A stretch of 64,000 nucleotides of DNA from assembly GCA_001179505.1 (NCBI GenBank), contig CDMY01000275.1, positions 64,233 through 128,232 on the forward strand. The letters are read 5' to 3'. Shown in pieces: positions 1-10,900 of this stretch. A program made the translations under genes and the position numbers. The stretch comes from Vitrella brassicaformis (lineage: Eukaryota > Sar > Vitrellaceae). Position 1 is the first letter of the stretch; every line of letters begins with the position of its first letter. The notes beneath the pieces were generated by a model that was not told the origin of the DNA, did not search any database, and saw only the letters and a list, made by a program, of their open reading frames with translations.

Positions 1-331
1 CCTGCCGGTCGCCTTAAGCCCTCAGGACATACAGCCTACACGCACATCACACAGCAGGCAGACGAGTAGAGCATCGATCTGTAGGGCCTAACTAATAAAG
101 CGTAAATAAAGCACAAACAGGCAGACAGGCAGGCAGGCAAAGATCACTAAGTTCGACACGTCACAGCACGGCACCAGATGTGCATATCCTCTCTCTGATA
201 CACTCTGCTCCCTTGATCGATCGCACAACGCACCGACTAACAAATGACGCAATCACTGCTTCACTGAATGAATGCACACATAACACGCACACACACACAC
301 ACGCCATACCACCGTCTGTCTGCCCGCCCCC
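1..331. other. Intergenic, left edge
   Basis: No gene is supported. The stretch holds short CA and GGCA/CAGG runs (for example around 120-140 and 283-302) and is downstream of the small minus-strand gene that ends at 332. Confidence 0.6.
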
Positions 332-799
332 TCACGCCACAAGTCGCTTTCTCAGCTGCTTCATCTTGGCATCGACTTCCTCCACCCGGGCCACCTTCTG
401 TGTCATTGTCGTGTTGCTATTGCCGAGGATGGCCTCCCTCGTGTGCTGCCAGGCACTCTTGTCCAGCTCGGCTATCAGCCGCACCGCATCACTCAGCCGA
501 TCCAGCTCAGCCTTGTCCGTCACATCATGGGCTTTGATGGCGTCAAGGTCCTTCTGCAGGGCGGTGATACCCGGCAAGATGAGGAAGACAATGAAGGACA
601 AGACGAGGATTAGTGTCGCGAAGGAGCCAAAGCAGATGTCCCCGATGACATGCCAGCGGATATCGTTGACGCGCTTCTCCAGCGCTTTCAGCTGCTCGCC
701 GGCATCGGCGGCATCAGCAGACGGCGCAGGCACATAGGGCACAGGTGTTTCCTCCGTTGCGGGAGGGGCACTGGCCTCGACGTCGGGATACGCCACCAT
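332..799 (-). CDS. Small single-pass membrane protein, unknown
   Basis: Uninterrupted 155-aa frame starting at the ATG at 799; upstream in-frame sequence lacks a better ATG. The first ~30 residues are rich in Pro, Ala and acidic residues. A short helical stretch follows, then one strong membrane segment (about residues 52-78, VIGDICFGSFATLILVLSFI...). The C-terminal half is a charged, probably helical or coiled-coil region ending in KMKQLRKRLVA. No signal peptide precedes it, so a tail-facing single-pass topology is likely. I do not recognise a family. Real coding status is supported only by the membrane segment plus ordered charged helices; RNA evidence would be needed to exclude a longer spliced gene. 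Confidence 0.55.
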   Translation of the reverse strand: MVAYPDVEASAPPATEETPVPYVPAPSADAADAGEQLKALEKRVNDIRWHVIGDICFGSFATLILVLSFIVFLILPGITALQKDLDAIKAHDVTDKAELDRLSDAVRLIAELDKSAWQHTREAILGNSNTTMTQKVARVEEVDAKMKQLRKRLVA

Positions 800-1308
800 T
801 ACAGGACACACAGAGCCTGACGAACACACCCACATCCACAAGGCATGAGGCAAGCATGACAGACAGAATGGATGCGTGCGGAGATTTCTGCCCTCACGTA
901 CCTCTTTGTCGACACCGAATACAACCCAACCTGCGATAAAACGGGCGATGGTGCTGCTCTTGCTCGTACCTCTGCAGCGAACAGCGGACAGGAGGCGCAG
1001 GGAAACAGGCGGTGGTGTCGGTGTTCCTACTCTTTGCTATTGAACAATTCATCGACTTGCCTGTCTGTTTGGCTCTCTGTATCCTCTCCTCAACCTCGTC
1101 AGGCCTCACAGGCAGATCTATCTTTAAGGGAGAGGCTGCCCTGGGGGGAGCAGGGTAAGCTCGCAGATGTTGCTGAGCTTGCAGTGAAAACCGCTGAAAA
1201 TATCTCTTCCCTCCGAGAAGGAAGGTGAGAAGGACCTCAGAGTGACAGCCCATATCGCTGCCGAGGAGATCTGATTCATTCTCTGTGTGTATGATGTTCC
1301 TCGAAGGT
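800..1308. other. Intergenic, upstream of pseudogene
   Basis: No coding region is supported. From about 1180 to 1308 the sequence matches, in inverted orientation, the DNA upstream of the intact paralogue start at 19603 (shared stretch GTGACAGCCCATATCGCTGC). A TAAGCTCGCA element lies at 1156-1165. Confidence 0.5.
1156..1165. promoter_or_regulatory. TGCGAGCTTA-type element (reads TAAGCTCGCA)
   Basis: Reverse complement of TGCGAGCTTA, about 145 bp upstream of the pseudogene start at 1309. The equivalent place upstream of the intact copy (743-752 past 19000) has GAAGCTCGCA. Confidence 0.35.
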
Positions 1309-2333
1309 ATGTCTTCACTTGTTGTCGTCGTGGTCGCTCTCTCGGCCATCCTTCGTGGTCATGCCCATCGTGTGCGAGATCCAGCATTCCTTGCCAGCTT
1401 CCTGCACCCTCCGCCGGACAGTACTGCCATCTCCCTCTCATCCACAGCAAAGACAGCGCTGAGAGGGACACCCCAGACGTCCTCCAACGCGAGATCTCTG
1501 GCAGATCCGATCTCGGTACGACTCTCAGGGTGTCACTGCCCGGGAGGCCTGCCGCGCTACGAGTGACTGTGTCTGTGTGTGTCTGTGTATGCTCAGGTGC
1601 CTGCTGACCGTGGCCGTGATGATCCTCAGCCACACGAAGCTGAGCCTTTGGTGAGGGGTTGGAAGCGCCCCGCCCCTAACCGAATCTTACTCAGCAAGGA
1701 GCACATCGAGCGCATTAACGAGGCTTTTCGCGAGCCCGAGAAGTTCAGCGGTGGTCTCGTGTCACTCAAGGCCAATCTCTACGGCGAGTTCGTGTGGCGT
1801 TTACTTAGCCAGCTGGAGTTTAGAACGGAGGGTCGGGTCCGGACGAAAGGCAATATCACGTACAAGCTCTGCGAGTATGGTTTGCGCGACCCAAACAAGG
1901 ACGGATTCTCTATGAAGATATCGGAGTGCGATGACTTCTTGTGTCGTGCGGGGGCGAGAAGGTGCTGTTTATCATCATGACAGGGGGTCCTCTGAACGGC
2001 TGGCGGCACGAGCAGGCCCTGCTGAAGCGGCTGGTGGCTGACGGACTAGTTCACGGCTTTGTGACGGACGGCTCGACCTGGGTTGTCGTCAACATCGATT
2101 ATCACGACGAGGAGAAGCGGCTGTATTTCGAGGCCGAGAAGCTGTTGTTTCTGCCGGCTGACCCGCAGCGTGTGATGGACCATATTGTGGATGTGATTGA
2201 GAAACAGAGGAGAGGCGATGCGAATTGAAATGTGTATCACGAAACGGGAAAGACTCCGTCGGGGGAGCCTTGTTTGGTTTACACGAGTAATGTCGAGAGG
2301 CTACGGAAGCTAGTAATGGATACGACAGAGTGA
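1309..2333 (+). pseudogene. Decayed copy of the gene at 18377-19603
   Basis: Side-by-side reading with the inverted copy at 18377-19603 shows the same leader (MSSL..VVVVALSAILRGHAHR) and the same C-terminal domain (GGEKVLFIIMTGGPLNGWRH). Three lesions are visible. The second exon of the intact copy is missing: similarity stops after PQTSS near 1486 and resumes near 1600. A net 1-base loss at about 1932-1938 (GACTTCTTGTG against GACGTCATTGTG) shifts the frame. A TGG codon is now TGA at about 2226-2228. After that stop, similarity still runs to a shared tail ending at 2333 and into the 3' flank. Calling it a pseudogene assumes the assembly is correct at the indel; the missing exon and the stop codon are independent support. 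Confidence 0.75.
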
Positions 2334-2939
2334 TTTTCTCGGGAGATTTTTTCTGTATGTGCATGTGCATGTCGAGTAAGTTTGTGTTTCTCCGTGTCAC
2401 TCACTCCCTGCGTGTGTGTATCGTGTGTTTATCTGTGTGAGATCCAACGCGTACATCCGCCGTGTTGTGTCCGTCTGTCGCTGTCTGTCTGTCTGTCTGT
2501 CTCTCTGTCTGTCTCTCTGCCGTGTGTGGCTTGTACGTGTTGATAGACATATACATAGCTGATGCGGGTGTGATACTTGAAGGCTGACCAATCGGGCAAT
2601 TGAATGTCATTCCATATCGATACATACAGAAAGGCATACACTCATACAGGCATACATGCATACAGTCATCACATCGCACATAGACGACTGTAAGCCGACT
2701 TGCGAGGAGAGAGAGGGAAAATGACAGTGGGATGAATGGTTCTCCGAATCCACAGATCCCGGCACAGCTGGCCTCCCTCGTGCGTCCTGCAAACCCCCGG
2801 ACCTTGAAGCAGAAAAGGTCGCAATTGGTCCTTCTTCTCTCGTCACGCACTCCGAGATCGCAGCTGTCTTCTTCCCTTGTCGCCTTCAAAGATCTGAAGA
2901 TCTCGCCTGCGCCGCCGCTTTCCTTTCTTTGGCTGGTGC
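2334..2939. other. Intergenic with TCTG/CATA repeats
   Basis: Similarity to the 3' flank of the inverted paralogue continues to about 2540. Then come a (TGTC)n tract at about 2484-2520 and a CATA-rich tract near 2630-2680. The 5' region of the HAD gene follows. No gene is seen. Confidence 0.5.
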
Positions 2940-3942
2940 ATGATGCCGTCTGATCTGGTGAAGGGAGCCGCGACCGATGATGCAGCCAACGGGCAAGATC
3001 AGCCGACATCTTCGCCCGCCTCATCGCCCCAGATCAGAGCCATCACATTCGACTTGGATGGTACGGCGCGCACACACGGACGCACGCCCACAATGAGGCG
3101 GGGGTGCTTTGTTGATGGGGTATTTCCTCGTCCGTCCGTCTGTGAATGTATGCAGATACGCTGTGGTCTTGCACACCGATCATCGTGTCGGCGCTGTCGG
3201 CGTTGCGCGAGTTTCTCACAAGTCGCTACCCCTCCATCACCCAGACATACACCCTTGAGGCGATGCGTGCCGTCGAGAAGAGGGTCAAGGGCGAGAGGCC
3301 GGCGCTGGTCCATGACATGACAGCCAGCAAGAGGGCCATGCTCCGCGAATGCGCTATCGGGGCCGGCTACGAACACCAGTGCGACCAAATCGCTGACGAG
3401 GTGGGGCAGCACAGTCGATTGCAGCGGATCTAATGTGATGTATGTGTGTGTGTCCTGTGTCGTTCGTGCAGGCGATAGAGGTTTTCCTGGCTCACCGCAA
3501 CGCGGTGGAACATCATTTGTTCGAGGGTTGCACTGACTTGCTGCACAGGTGTCAGGCGCTCGGTCTCCGGATAGGCACCGTCACCAACGGCAACGCCGAC
3601 CCTGAGCGCATTCCCTTCCTCCAGCCGTTCGTGTCGGTCCACGTGTGCGCCGCCCACGTCAACGCGTCGAAGCCCTCGCCGCTGCCCTTCCTGCGCGCCT
3701 GCGAGCTCCTCGAGTGTCACCCGTCTCAAGTGCTGCACGTGGGCGACTCGATAGAGAACGACGTGGTGCCTGCGCGGCAGGTTGGCATGAGGACGGTGTA
3801 CATACCTTACCCACGGGATAGTGGGAGTGGTGATGGTGTGAAGAATGGCGACGGCAGTGGCCAGCAGTGTGCGCCTGACTATGTGTTCGGCACGCTGACG
3901 AGCTTCTGTGAGGGTCTGCAGGGCATCGTGCAGGGGGCATAA
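2940..3942 (+). CDS. HAD-superfamily hydrolase (IA type)
   Basis: Three exons (2940-3060, 3156-3400, 3472-3942) give 278 aa. All haloacid-dehalogenase motifs are present: motif I DLDDT (nucleophile Asp38, Asp40) is split by intron 1 after the first base of the second Asp of the DD pair; motif II is in RIGTVTNGNAD; the motif III Lys is in NASKPSPL; motif IV is HVGDSIENDVVPA. An alpha-helical cap lies between motifs I and II, as in subclass IA (phosphoglycolate-phosphatase or nucleotidase-like enzymes). The substrate cannot be read from sequence. The first ~30 residues are Asp/Ala/Ser/Pro-rich without a clear leader, so a cytosolic location is likely. The start is the first of two adjacent ATGs; the second, at 2943, is equally possible. 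Confidence 0.85.
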
Positions 3943-4659
3943 TGCTGGTCGGTGTGTGTCGAGTGACTTTTGCATGGTTTGATTTTCAGATCATCTGAAT
4001 GATGGATGGACAATCCACGTTGCATGAAGGTGTGGTGGTGATACTGGTGCATACCGCTGAATGTGGCTGGCCTGATGAGACTCTTTCAGTAATCAATCGC
4101 GCATATATAAAGAGTCTCATTCATCGATGCATCCATTCACCCAGCTCGCCCATCCATCCATGAGTTGTACTTTGCAAGCTTGGGGGCAACGCTTCGCTTA
4201 ACTCTTTACCGATCACACGTGCGTCCACATGTTGCGGACAGGCACGAGAGCAGACAGACAGACAGACAGGCAAAGTAGAGCTCACGAGACACGCGAAACG
4301 CCGGCATTTTTCCGGCGGATCGTAACGTACGTAACTAACAAATCAGGCGTTCATTCTATCGTACGAGACACACAGACAGACACCTCACTCAAAGCTTTGT
4401 CCATTCGCCAATCCATGTATGGCAACACGCACCCACGTCGACTTGACTCGGTGTGTGCTGGTGCATGTCACGCACTCGTTCACTGTCCACGTCATGCTCT
4501 CTCACGCCCTGATGTCGCTGCACTTTTTGTCTTTGTCGTCCGTGATGGTGTCCTCAACATTTTGAGGGAAGGTCAGCACATACCTACGCACATTCACCGA
4601 CCGACAAACGACGTGTGCTTCCATGCAGTGGCCGATTGCCTCATGTATGTGTCTGCTTC
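3943..4659. other. Intergenic between convergent genes
   Basis: About 700 bp with no supported coding frame. It contains (CAGA)n near 4255-4270 and short direct repeats (ATCCATCCAT). Open frames here are short and repeat-derived. Confidence 0.5.
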
Positions 4660-6014
4660 TCACCGCAGATACACTCGTGTCTTATTGATGGGCACGCCAT
4701 CCTCGTCCACGAGGTTGGTCTCTTCAATGACACCCCTCGCCAAGCCCTTGCCAAAGTTCTCCGACACGGCCTCGCCTGACGGCGATGACACAACGACAGC
4801 GTTTTCGGCAGTGCCGTGGTTGTGCTGACTCACTGCTCAAAATGCCGAAGACATTCAGTGGAACCTCAGGGGCGAGCTCCGATCTGACGAATCAATCACG
4901 GCAAGCCACACCCACTCATCCATCCATCCATCTTGTTGTTGTGTGTGGCTTTCGACCGCTTAAAGCCTGGCACGCCAATGGTGAGCTCCCTGTCGAAGAA
5001 TTGCGAGGTGTCGACCACCTCGCCGTCCACCACCAGCTTCTGCTCGCCCGCAATGAAGCCGCTGCCCGGCGAGACCTCAACAAAGTCGGCACCGGGGATG
5101 TCGTCAGCGAACTTTCCAGCAACCGCCCCGCCCGTTGGGAACACCACTGCGACGCCATCAGCAATGAACTCGGCGTTGGAGACAGGAATCTTGCCCTGGA
5201 GCGAGTCAGCAGTCCACTTCATGCATGTGACTGGTCCGATGACGATGCCCACCCCTATCACTGACTGACCTGTAGGTTCTTGAGCTTCGGTTGGCCCTGG
5301 ACGTCGATGGCATAGACAGCCAGGGTCGGGCGGTACGACCAGAGGAATACGAAGGCATCGGAGGGGCTGCCTTCTGGGATGTCGACTGTGATGGAATTGA
5401 CCGGCTCGGTGGCCACCTCTGGGTCGATTTTTACGCCATACTGAGGAGAAAGGATTACGGCGGGAGGACAAGGTGCGACAATGCTGCCCCTTCTGTCGTT
5501 CTCTACTGTTTTCGTACCTGCTCCTCTGCAAAGTCGTACAGAAAAGTACGAAACTCCAATGTGTTCTTCTCCTCGGTGATGTTGTCGAACACCGTAAATC
5601 GAAAAGGGACCTGTGAGACAAAGAAGGGGGGGCCCGTTATCGAGAGGGAAGCGTGCATTAACCGTAACACTCGTCTGTGTGTCCGTGATACTCATACATC
5701 GTTGTGTATCACTGGGACCATCGTGTTCATGCAGACGAGGAAGGGCCCACCTGCTCTCCGAAGCGGGGGTCGCTGAAGTCGATCACCGCGTCGGTCCCGT
5801 ACACTATGGTGACGTCGTAAATGCGCTCGGGGTTCTCGCAGTTGCTGCCGTCGCCCTCGCCCTCCTCACGGTTGGTGAGGAAAGCCAAAAGGGCGGAAAG
5901 GGGATCTGCCCGGTCCGCGGGGTGAGATACATCGGGGTCCGCGCGGCCGGGCCCGTACAGGCTGGCGGCAGCCACCAGCACGAACAATGGAAGGACGACG
6001 GAAAGCTGAGGCAT
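4660..6014 (-). CDS. Predicted secreted protein, unknown family
   Basis: Five exons (6014-5751, 5610-5518, 5440-5270, 5216-4957, 4828-4660) give 318 aa with consistent phases. The ATG at 6014 is followed by a signal peptide (MPQLSVVLPLFVLVAAASLYG). The rest looks like a beta-rich soluble domain: repeated V/I/F-x-V/I strands (RIYDVTIVYGTDAVIDFSD, VPFRFTVFDNITEEKNTLE) and a Gly-rich section (AVVFPTGGAVAGKFADDIPG). The first three junctions are clean; the last (4957 to 4828) uses weak splice sites and is the least certain part. No family recognised. It lies 114 bp from the end of the beta-galactosidase gene, on the same strand. Confidence 0.65.
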
Positions 6015-6127
6015 CCTCTGGGCCGCACGGAGGCACAGTGTTTGTACGCTGTGTCTGTCAACGGCAGCCGGTAAACTTTGGCCAGGACTGTTTACATGAA
6101 TGTCTGTCTGTCTGCCTGGCTGCCTAT

Positions 6128-9100
6128 TCATTCATCAGATGTGATGATTCCCAGCTGCCGCAGCTCCTCGGCAATCTGCCAATGCAAGACCTTCTTCCTC
6201 GCCCAATCACCCACCACCACCCACACAGCCAACAGCACACACAGCACCGCACCCACACACACCACCAACATGGCCCTCTGCTGCTCGATGCGCCATCTGG
6301 CCGAGAGGCGTATGAAGAGCTCGCCGCCCTCCCACGGCAGTGGGTCGTCCGTTGGCCCGACGGTGAGAGGGATGTCCGTGCCGTCGGCCTGCTCGTGCAC
6401 AACGGCGATGGATGTGGGCAGCCGACCCCACTCATCAACCAACACCAACACATTGGGGCCCTGACGCAGCCTGGTAGACAGTCAGACATACGGACGAATG
6501 GATGGATGGATGGGTGAGCGATGGGACGACAGCGTGTATGTGCCGATGTGTGTGTGTACCAGTCTGCCGGGATGTGCAGGCGTTGCTGTGACAGCTCGCC
6601 CGCACCCACCCTGACGACACACAGACACAATCACACGCTAATAAGGCGATGAATGTCTGCCTCCTCCAGTGGCCTGCCTGACTGCCTGACTGTCTGCCGA
6701 CCTGCCTCACCTGCAGTGGGGATTGACGGGGCTCCACTCCCAGTCGGGGCACTTGGGGGCCTCATGGTGCTGGCGCCGCGAACGACGACCTGAGGTGGCG
6801 GGGGCAGGTGGGTTCTTGATGCGCCAGTAACGACCTGATGGGACGATGGACAAGAATGACCGACACATACATAGGTAGTGCATTCCGTTCGCATCGCATC
6901 GATCGCATCAGCCAGTTAGTCAGGCCAGCCAGTGTCTCTCTCGTCTCGCTTAGCTTACCAAGTGGGCGTCCGTTGATATAGACGAATCCTTTGTAGAGAG
7001 AGGGAAGGGGCGCGGCAGCAGCGCCGCCCACGAGGGACAATGACGATGCGTTGGCATCGTCGAAGAGCACCAGGCTGTACCTGCCTTTTACCAGGTCGAT
7101 GGGCTCATCAACGGACACCTCTACCTGGGACCTGCATTCACACAAACGCATCACGCACCTGCGTAGGATCTCTCATCGGCTCACCACAGGGGCAGTCCAT
7201 CTCGCCATGCATTTGCCCCACTCGTCGTGTTCCCTCCTGCCGTCCACTCGTCGGCCGAGAAGTTGGTGGAGAGTTTGAGCCTCTCGCCTTGCAGCCCGGC
7301 GCGGTGAATCCAGCCATACATCCGCAGCTGCTCCCGCCCCCCAGCGCCTTTTGGTGGGCTGATGATGGGCACTCCTCCCCAAATGCCCACTGGTGAGAAG
7401 ACGGAGCCCACCCACGGCCAGGAGAGGCCCATGCACACCGACAGAATGGCGATCTGGTTGAAGTGGGAGGGAATAGACAGACGGACGGCGGGCGGCTGAG
7501 GTTGTTGGCCTTTGCTGTTGGGGGTGGGCTGGTGGTCAATGGGCGTCCATGTGGTGAGGGGCGTGCCGTCGATGAACACCTGGAGTGCGTCGGGCTCGCT
7601 CATCTCGGGCAGCAGCAGCTCCAGCCTCGAGTGCTTCTTCCGCCACTTGCCGATCTGGCTCGCAATCGACGTTCCCGAAGTGTGGTTCATCTGCCACACA
7701 TACCTGCACACACACACACACACACACACGCACACACGTGTCATTCCCCCTCCTGTCTGCCCTGCCTGGCTCTCACACTGACCACATGGCGTCGGTGTAT
7801 CCGAGTGTGAGAATCATCTGCGACTGGGGCACCTCGAACAGCACCGACCCGCCCCGCACCAGACACTGCCGCACCGCCGCCCAGTCGTCCCCGGTGAGGG
7901 TGTTGGGTGCGTCCGCCCAGAAGACCCGCTCCCGCAGGAAGGCCTCATGGCGCAGCTCGGGCGAGAAGTACCTGTAGTTGCTGAGGGGCTCGTCACGCAC
8001 GCGGCTGAAGTCAACCATCGACTCGCGAAATACCAAAGGGCCTTCACTTGACGGTGGATGAAGGAAGCAACACACACACACATAGAGCAGTCCATCACCG
8101 CACCGGTCTCTGTCATCGATGGCTCACTGTCTCACCTAGGGCGGAACACCCCTTTCTGAATGACCCGTGTCCCACCACCACCAGCAGCTCCGGCACTCTC
8201 CTCAGTGTCCATCCCTCTCAGTCTCAGCTCGCCGGGCTCGATGTCGGCTGTGAGGTGTCCGTGTGTGGTGGTGGTGGGCTGCCGCCTGAATATCTTCCAT
8301 GGCTTCACAAAGATGGATGGATGCGTGTGGGGGGCCGGCTTGGGCGACGGGAGCTTGAACGATATGTGGGAGCTGTTGTACACCATCGTGTCGAGATGAC
8401 GGTCGAACACGACTACCGTCCTGGTGGGATCCACAACACACACACATGGAGACAGCCACGCCTTTCTTGCAGCCATATACGGCTCACCTGGGTGTGATGT
8501 GCAGAGAGTGCCCGCGCCACTTGACTCGTGAGCTCTTGGGGCTGCCGGTGTTAATTAAGAAGGCCACAGGTCCCCAGTCGAGGGCGTATGTGTGGTCGCC
8601 GCCCCTGCCCTTGACGTCCTTGAGAGGCGTTCGGGCGGGAGGCATCGCTACCGTGGTGGGCATCCGCGGGTGCCGCTCCATCAACACGTCACTGTACATG
8701 TGCAGCACCGCATTCAGATGCAACAGATGCTGCACAAACAGACAGACGGAGAGAGAGAGAGAGAGGTGCCACCGTCCATCCATCCGTCGATCGGTCTTCT
8801 GTAGTCTGTCTGTCATCGCACCTACCTGGAATTTGGGCGTTCTCGCGAATGCGTATTCGTCGAGAGCAAAGGCGAAGTCATATGAGGTCGGCACCAGACG
8901 ACCCGCAGACCGCCGATGGAAATTCGAACCTGAGAAACAAACACCACACCACACACACGCCTTCCTGCCTGCCTGACTCTCGTTAGTTAGACAGTTCGTT
9001 CTGGCTTCCCTTCTACCTCCGGCCCATAGATGATAGTTCATGACTGTGCCGCCCTTGGCAAACCACTCGAGGACGGCGTAGGCTATGTGGCTGGCAGGCC

Positions 9101-10405
9101 GGTCGAGCTGCCCCTCGCCCCAGTGTGACGCCATACCCGTCCAGTGCTCCGACCACAGACACGGCAAACGACCACCTGCAGACGACGGGAAAATAGCTCT
9201 CGCCTGGCAGGACATGTGTGTTCCTGCGGACTTACCGTGGCAAGCATAATCGGCCCAGTCGCCTGCACACACACACACGAGGATGTCATGCGCTGCTGCT
9301 GGGTCTGTCTGTCAATAAATGCACGTCACGTGCCGTTGGTTGGTTCGTTAGTTACCGCAATCGAAGCCTTGGCACGCCGGCAGCAGCCCCTGGCGCAGCA
9401 CCACCTTGTCCTTTTTCCGCCTCTTGATCCTCTTCCCGGCATCCTCACTCCCACCGCCCCCATCATCACCCAGACCAAAGGTCGCCTTGGCTCGTCGCGT
9501 CAGCCCGGCCAATACGCCTTCGGGCTCGTCGGCCTCTCCCCTCTCCCATTCAGATGCGTCAGCAAGAGTGCCTTGCCCGTAGAGCGCGTCGATGACCCGG
9601 TCGTCGCCACCCGGGCAGGTGACGACAGGGATCCTCCTGCCTGTCTTGGCTTCCTGCACGAGCTCGTCCACACGGTCGGTCATCCACTGCCGGTGCTTCT
9701 CCGCAAGTAGCATGTCGTCCTCCTTCACCCCTCGCCCATCCCTGTCGCTGCCATTCTCACGCCCCTTGCGCAGAAAACACCCCTCCAGCTGCAGAAACGA
9801 CGCCGCCGCCCCCACATGGCTATGGCTGCTGTTGGCCGACGACGGCGCGAATGTGTGGTTTCTCCTCGGCTGGATGTCGCCCCTGTACCAATACGAGTTG
9901 GTAGGGCAGCCGCATGGCTCTGTGGCGAGCATGATGACGGGCCCGCCGTTGGTGGCGAGGTAGGGGCTGATGAGTGTGGTGATGGATGTGAGCCACCGGT
10001 TGAGCCAGTAGCGCCAGGGGGGGTTGTCGGGGTCGCGGATGATGATGTCCGGCACGTACTGCAGCCAGTGGGGCAGACCACCAAAGTCAAAATCGCCGCA
10101 TATCCCTACACATACACATACATCTAGACCCGCGGTGAAAGGAATGCTGGAAACGGCGGTCGTTGCCGTGTGTGTGGGTGCTGTGCTGACTGACCAGGCC
10201 CTATGTTGAGGATGACAAAGAGGTTGTGAGCTGCCGCCAGCCGGATGAAGTCAAAGAGGTCTTTGGACCCCTCGAATGTGTACTCGCCGTGCTCCGGTTC
10301 GTGCTCGCCCCACACCACATAGGTCTGCACGGCATTGAACCCAGACGAACGCGCGTAGTCCAGCAGTCGGTACCACTCACTAACACCTGACGGACAAAGG
10401 GGCGG

Positions 10406-10436
<31 letters not shown>

Positions 10437-10712
10437 AGCAGCACCACCCAAGCAGTGCAGGTGCACGGCAATGAAACAAGCAGCCTCTCTGCGTGCCTCA
10501 CTTGCTCGTGTGTAGTGCATGCCGGCTGAGAGGATGAGGGTGGGTTGGCCGTCGACGGTCAGCCATCTGTCCCGGAACTCCACGCGATAAGGCAGCCCCT
10601 CTGGGACGTCGAACAGCCGGACCAGACGACCAGACGACAGCGACGGCACCGTCATCACCATCAGCAGCAGCGGCAGCAGGCACGATACGACAGATGACAC
10701 ATGTTTTTCCAT
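6128..10712 (-). CDS. GH35 beta-galactosidase, plant-like, membrane-anchored
   Basis: Fourteen exons (10712-10502, 10386-10195, 10105-9356, 9262-9236, 9175-9017, 8929-8826, 8729-8488, 8420-8136, 8046-7783, 7703-7185, 7131-6959, 6834-6711, 6610-6560, 6470-6128) give 1147 aa in phase. A signal peptide (residues ~1-27) precedes the GH35 barrel: GMHYTRASVSEWYRLLDYA, TYVVWGEHEPEHGEYTFEG, GPGICGDFDFGGLPHWL. The nucleophile region is WSEHWTGMASHWGE (Glu403), then GGTVMNYHLWAGGSNF and SYDFAFALDEY. The ACQGFDCG block resembles plant BGALs. GH35 enzymes remove terminal beta-galactose from glycans. The usual acid/base motif (ENEYG) is replaced by ATEPCGC at residues ~195-201. About 75 extra charged residues precede ACQGFDCG. 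A C-terminal membrane segment (AMLVVCVGAVLCVLLAVWVV) and short basic tail suggest a surface or endomembrane anchor. Family membership is confident; activity is not. Confidence 0.88.
10411..10436 (+). repeat. (GA)13 microsatellite in intron 1
   Basis: Thirteen GA units within the first intron of the beta-galactosidase gene; on the gene strand it is a CT tract that forms the polypyrimidine stretch before the acceptor at 10387. Confidence 0.9.
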
Positions 10713-10793
10713 CAACCAATGGCAGATCTACTGCATCACAGGGGAGGCTGCAGATGTGCAGACCATGCACTCAGCATCTTTCCGTTGCCACGC

Positions 10794-10804
10794 TGCGAGC
10801 TTAG
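10794..10804. promoter_or_regulatory. TGCGAGCTTAG element between divergent genes
   Basis: Exact TGCGAGCTTAG, 82 bp from the minus-strand ATG at 10712 and 97 bp from the plus-strand ATG at 10901. Same element as in other divergent spacers of this window. Confidence 0.5.
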
Positions 10805-10900
10805 CTTGGGATGCACCAAAGGAAGGGGAGGTCAGAAGGGGATATGGAGGCCTCGGAGTGGAGCAGCCGGCTTAGCAGCTGACGAGATCTCAAGTCCCTG

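Noticed and set aside
894-1349. Minus-strand frame starting MAERATTT, mirrored by a plus-strand frame near 19563
   Set aside because: Both are antisense to the leader exon of the duplicated family; similarity comes from the duplication itself, not from a second gene.
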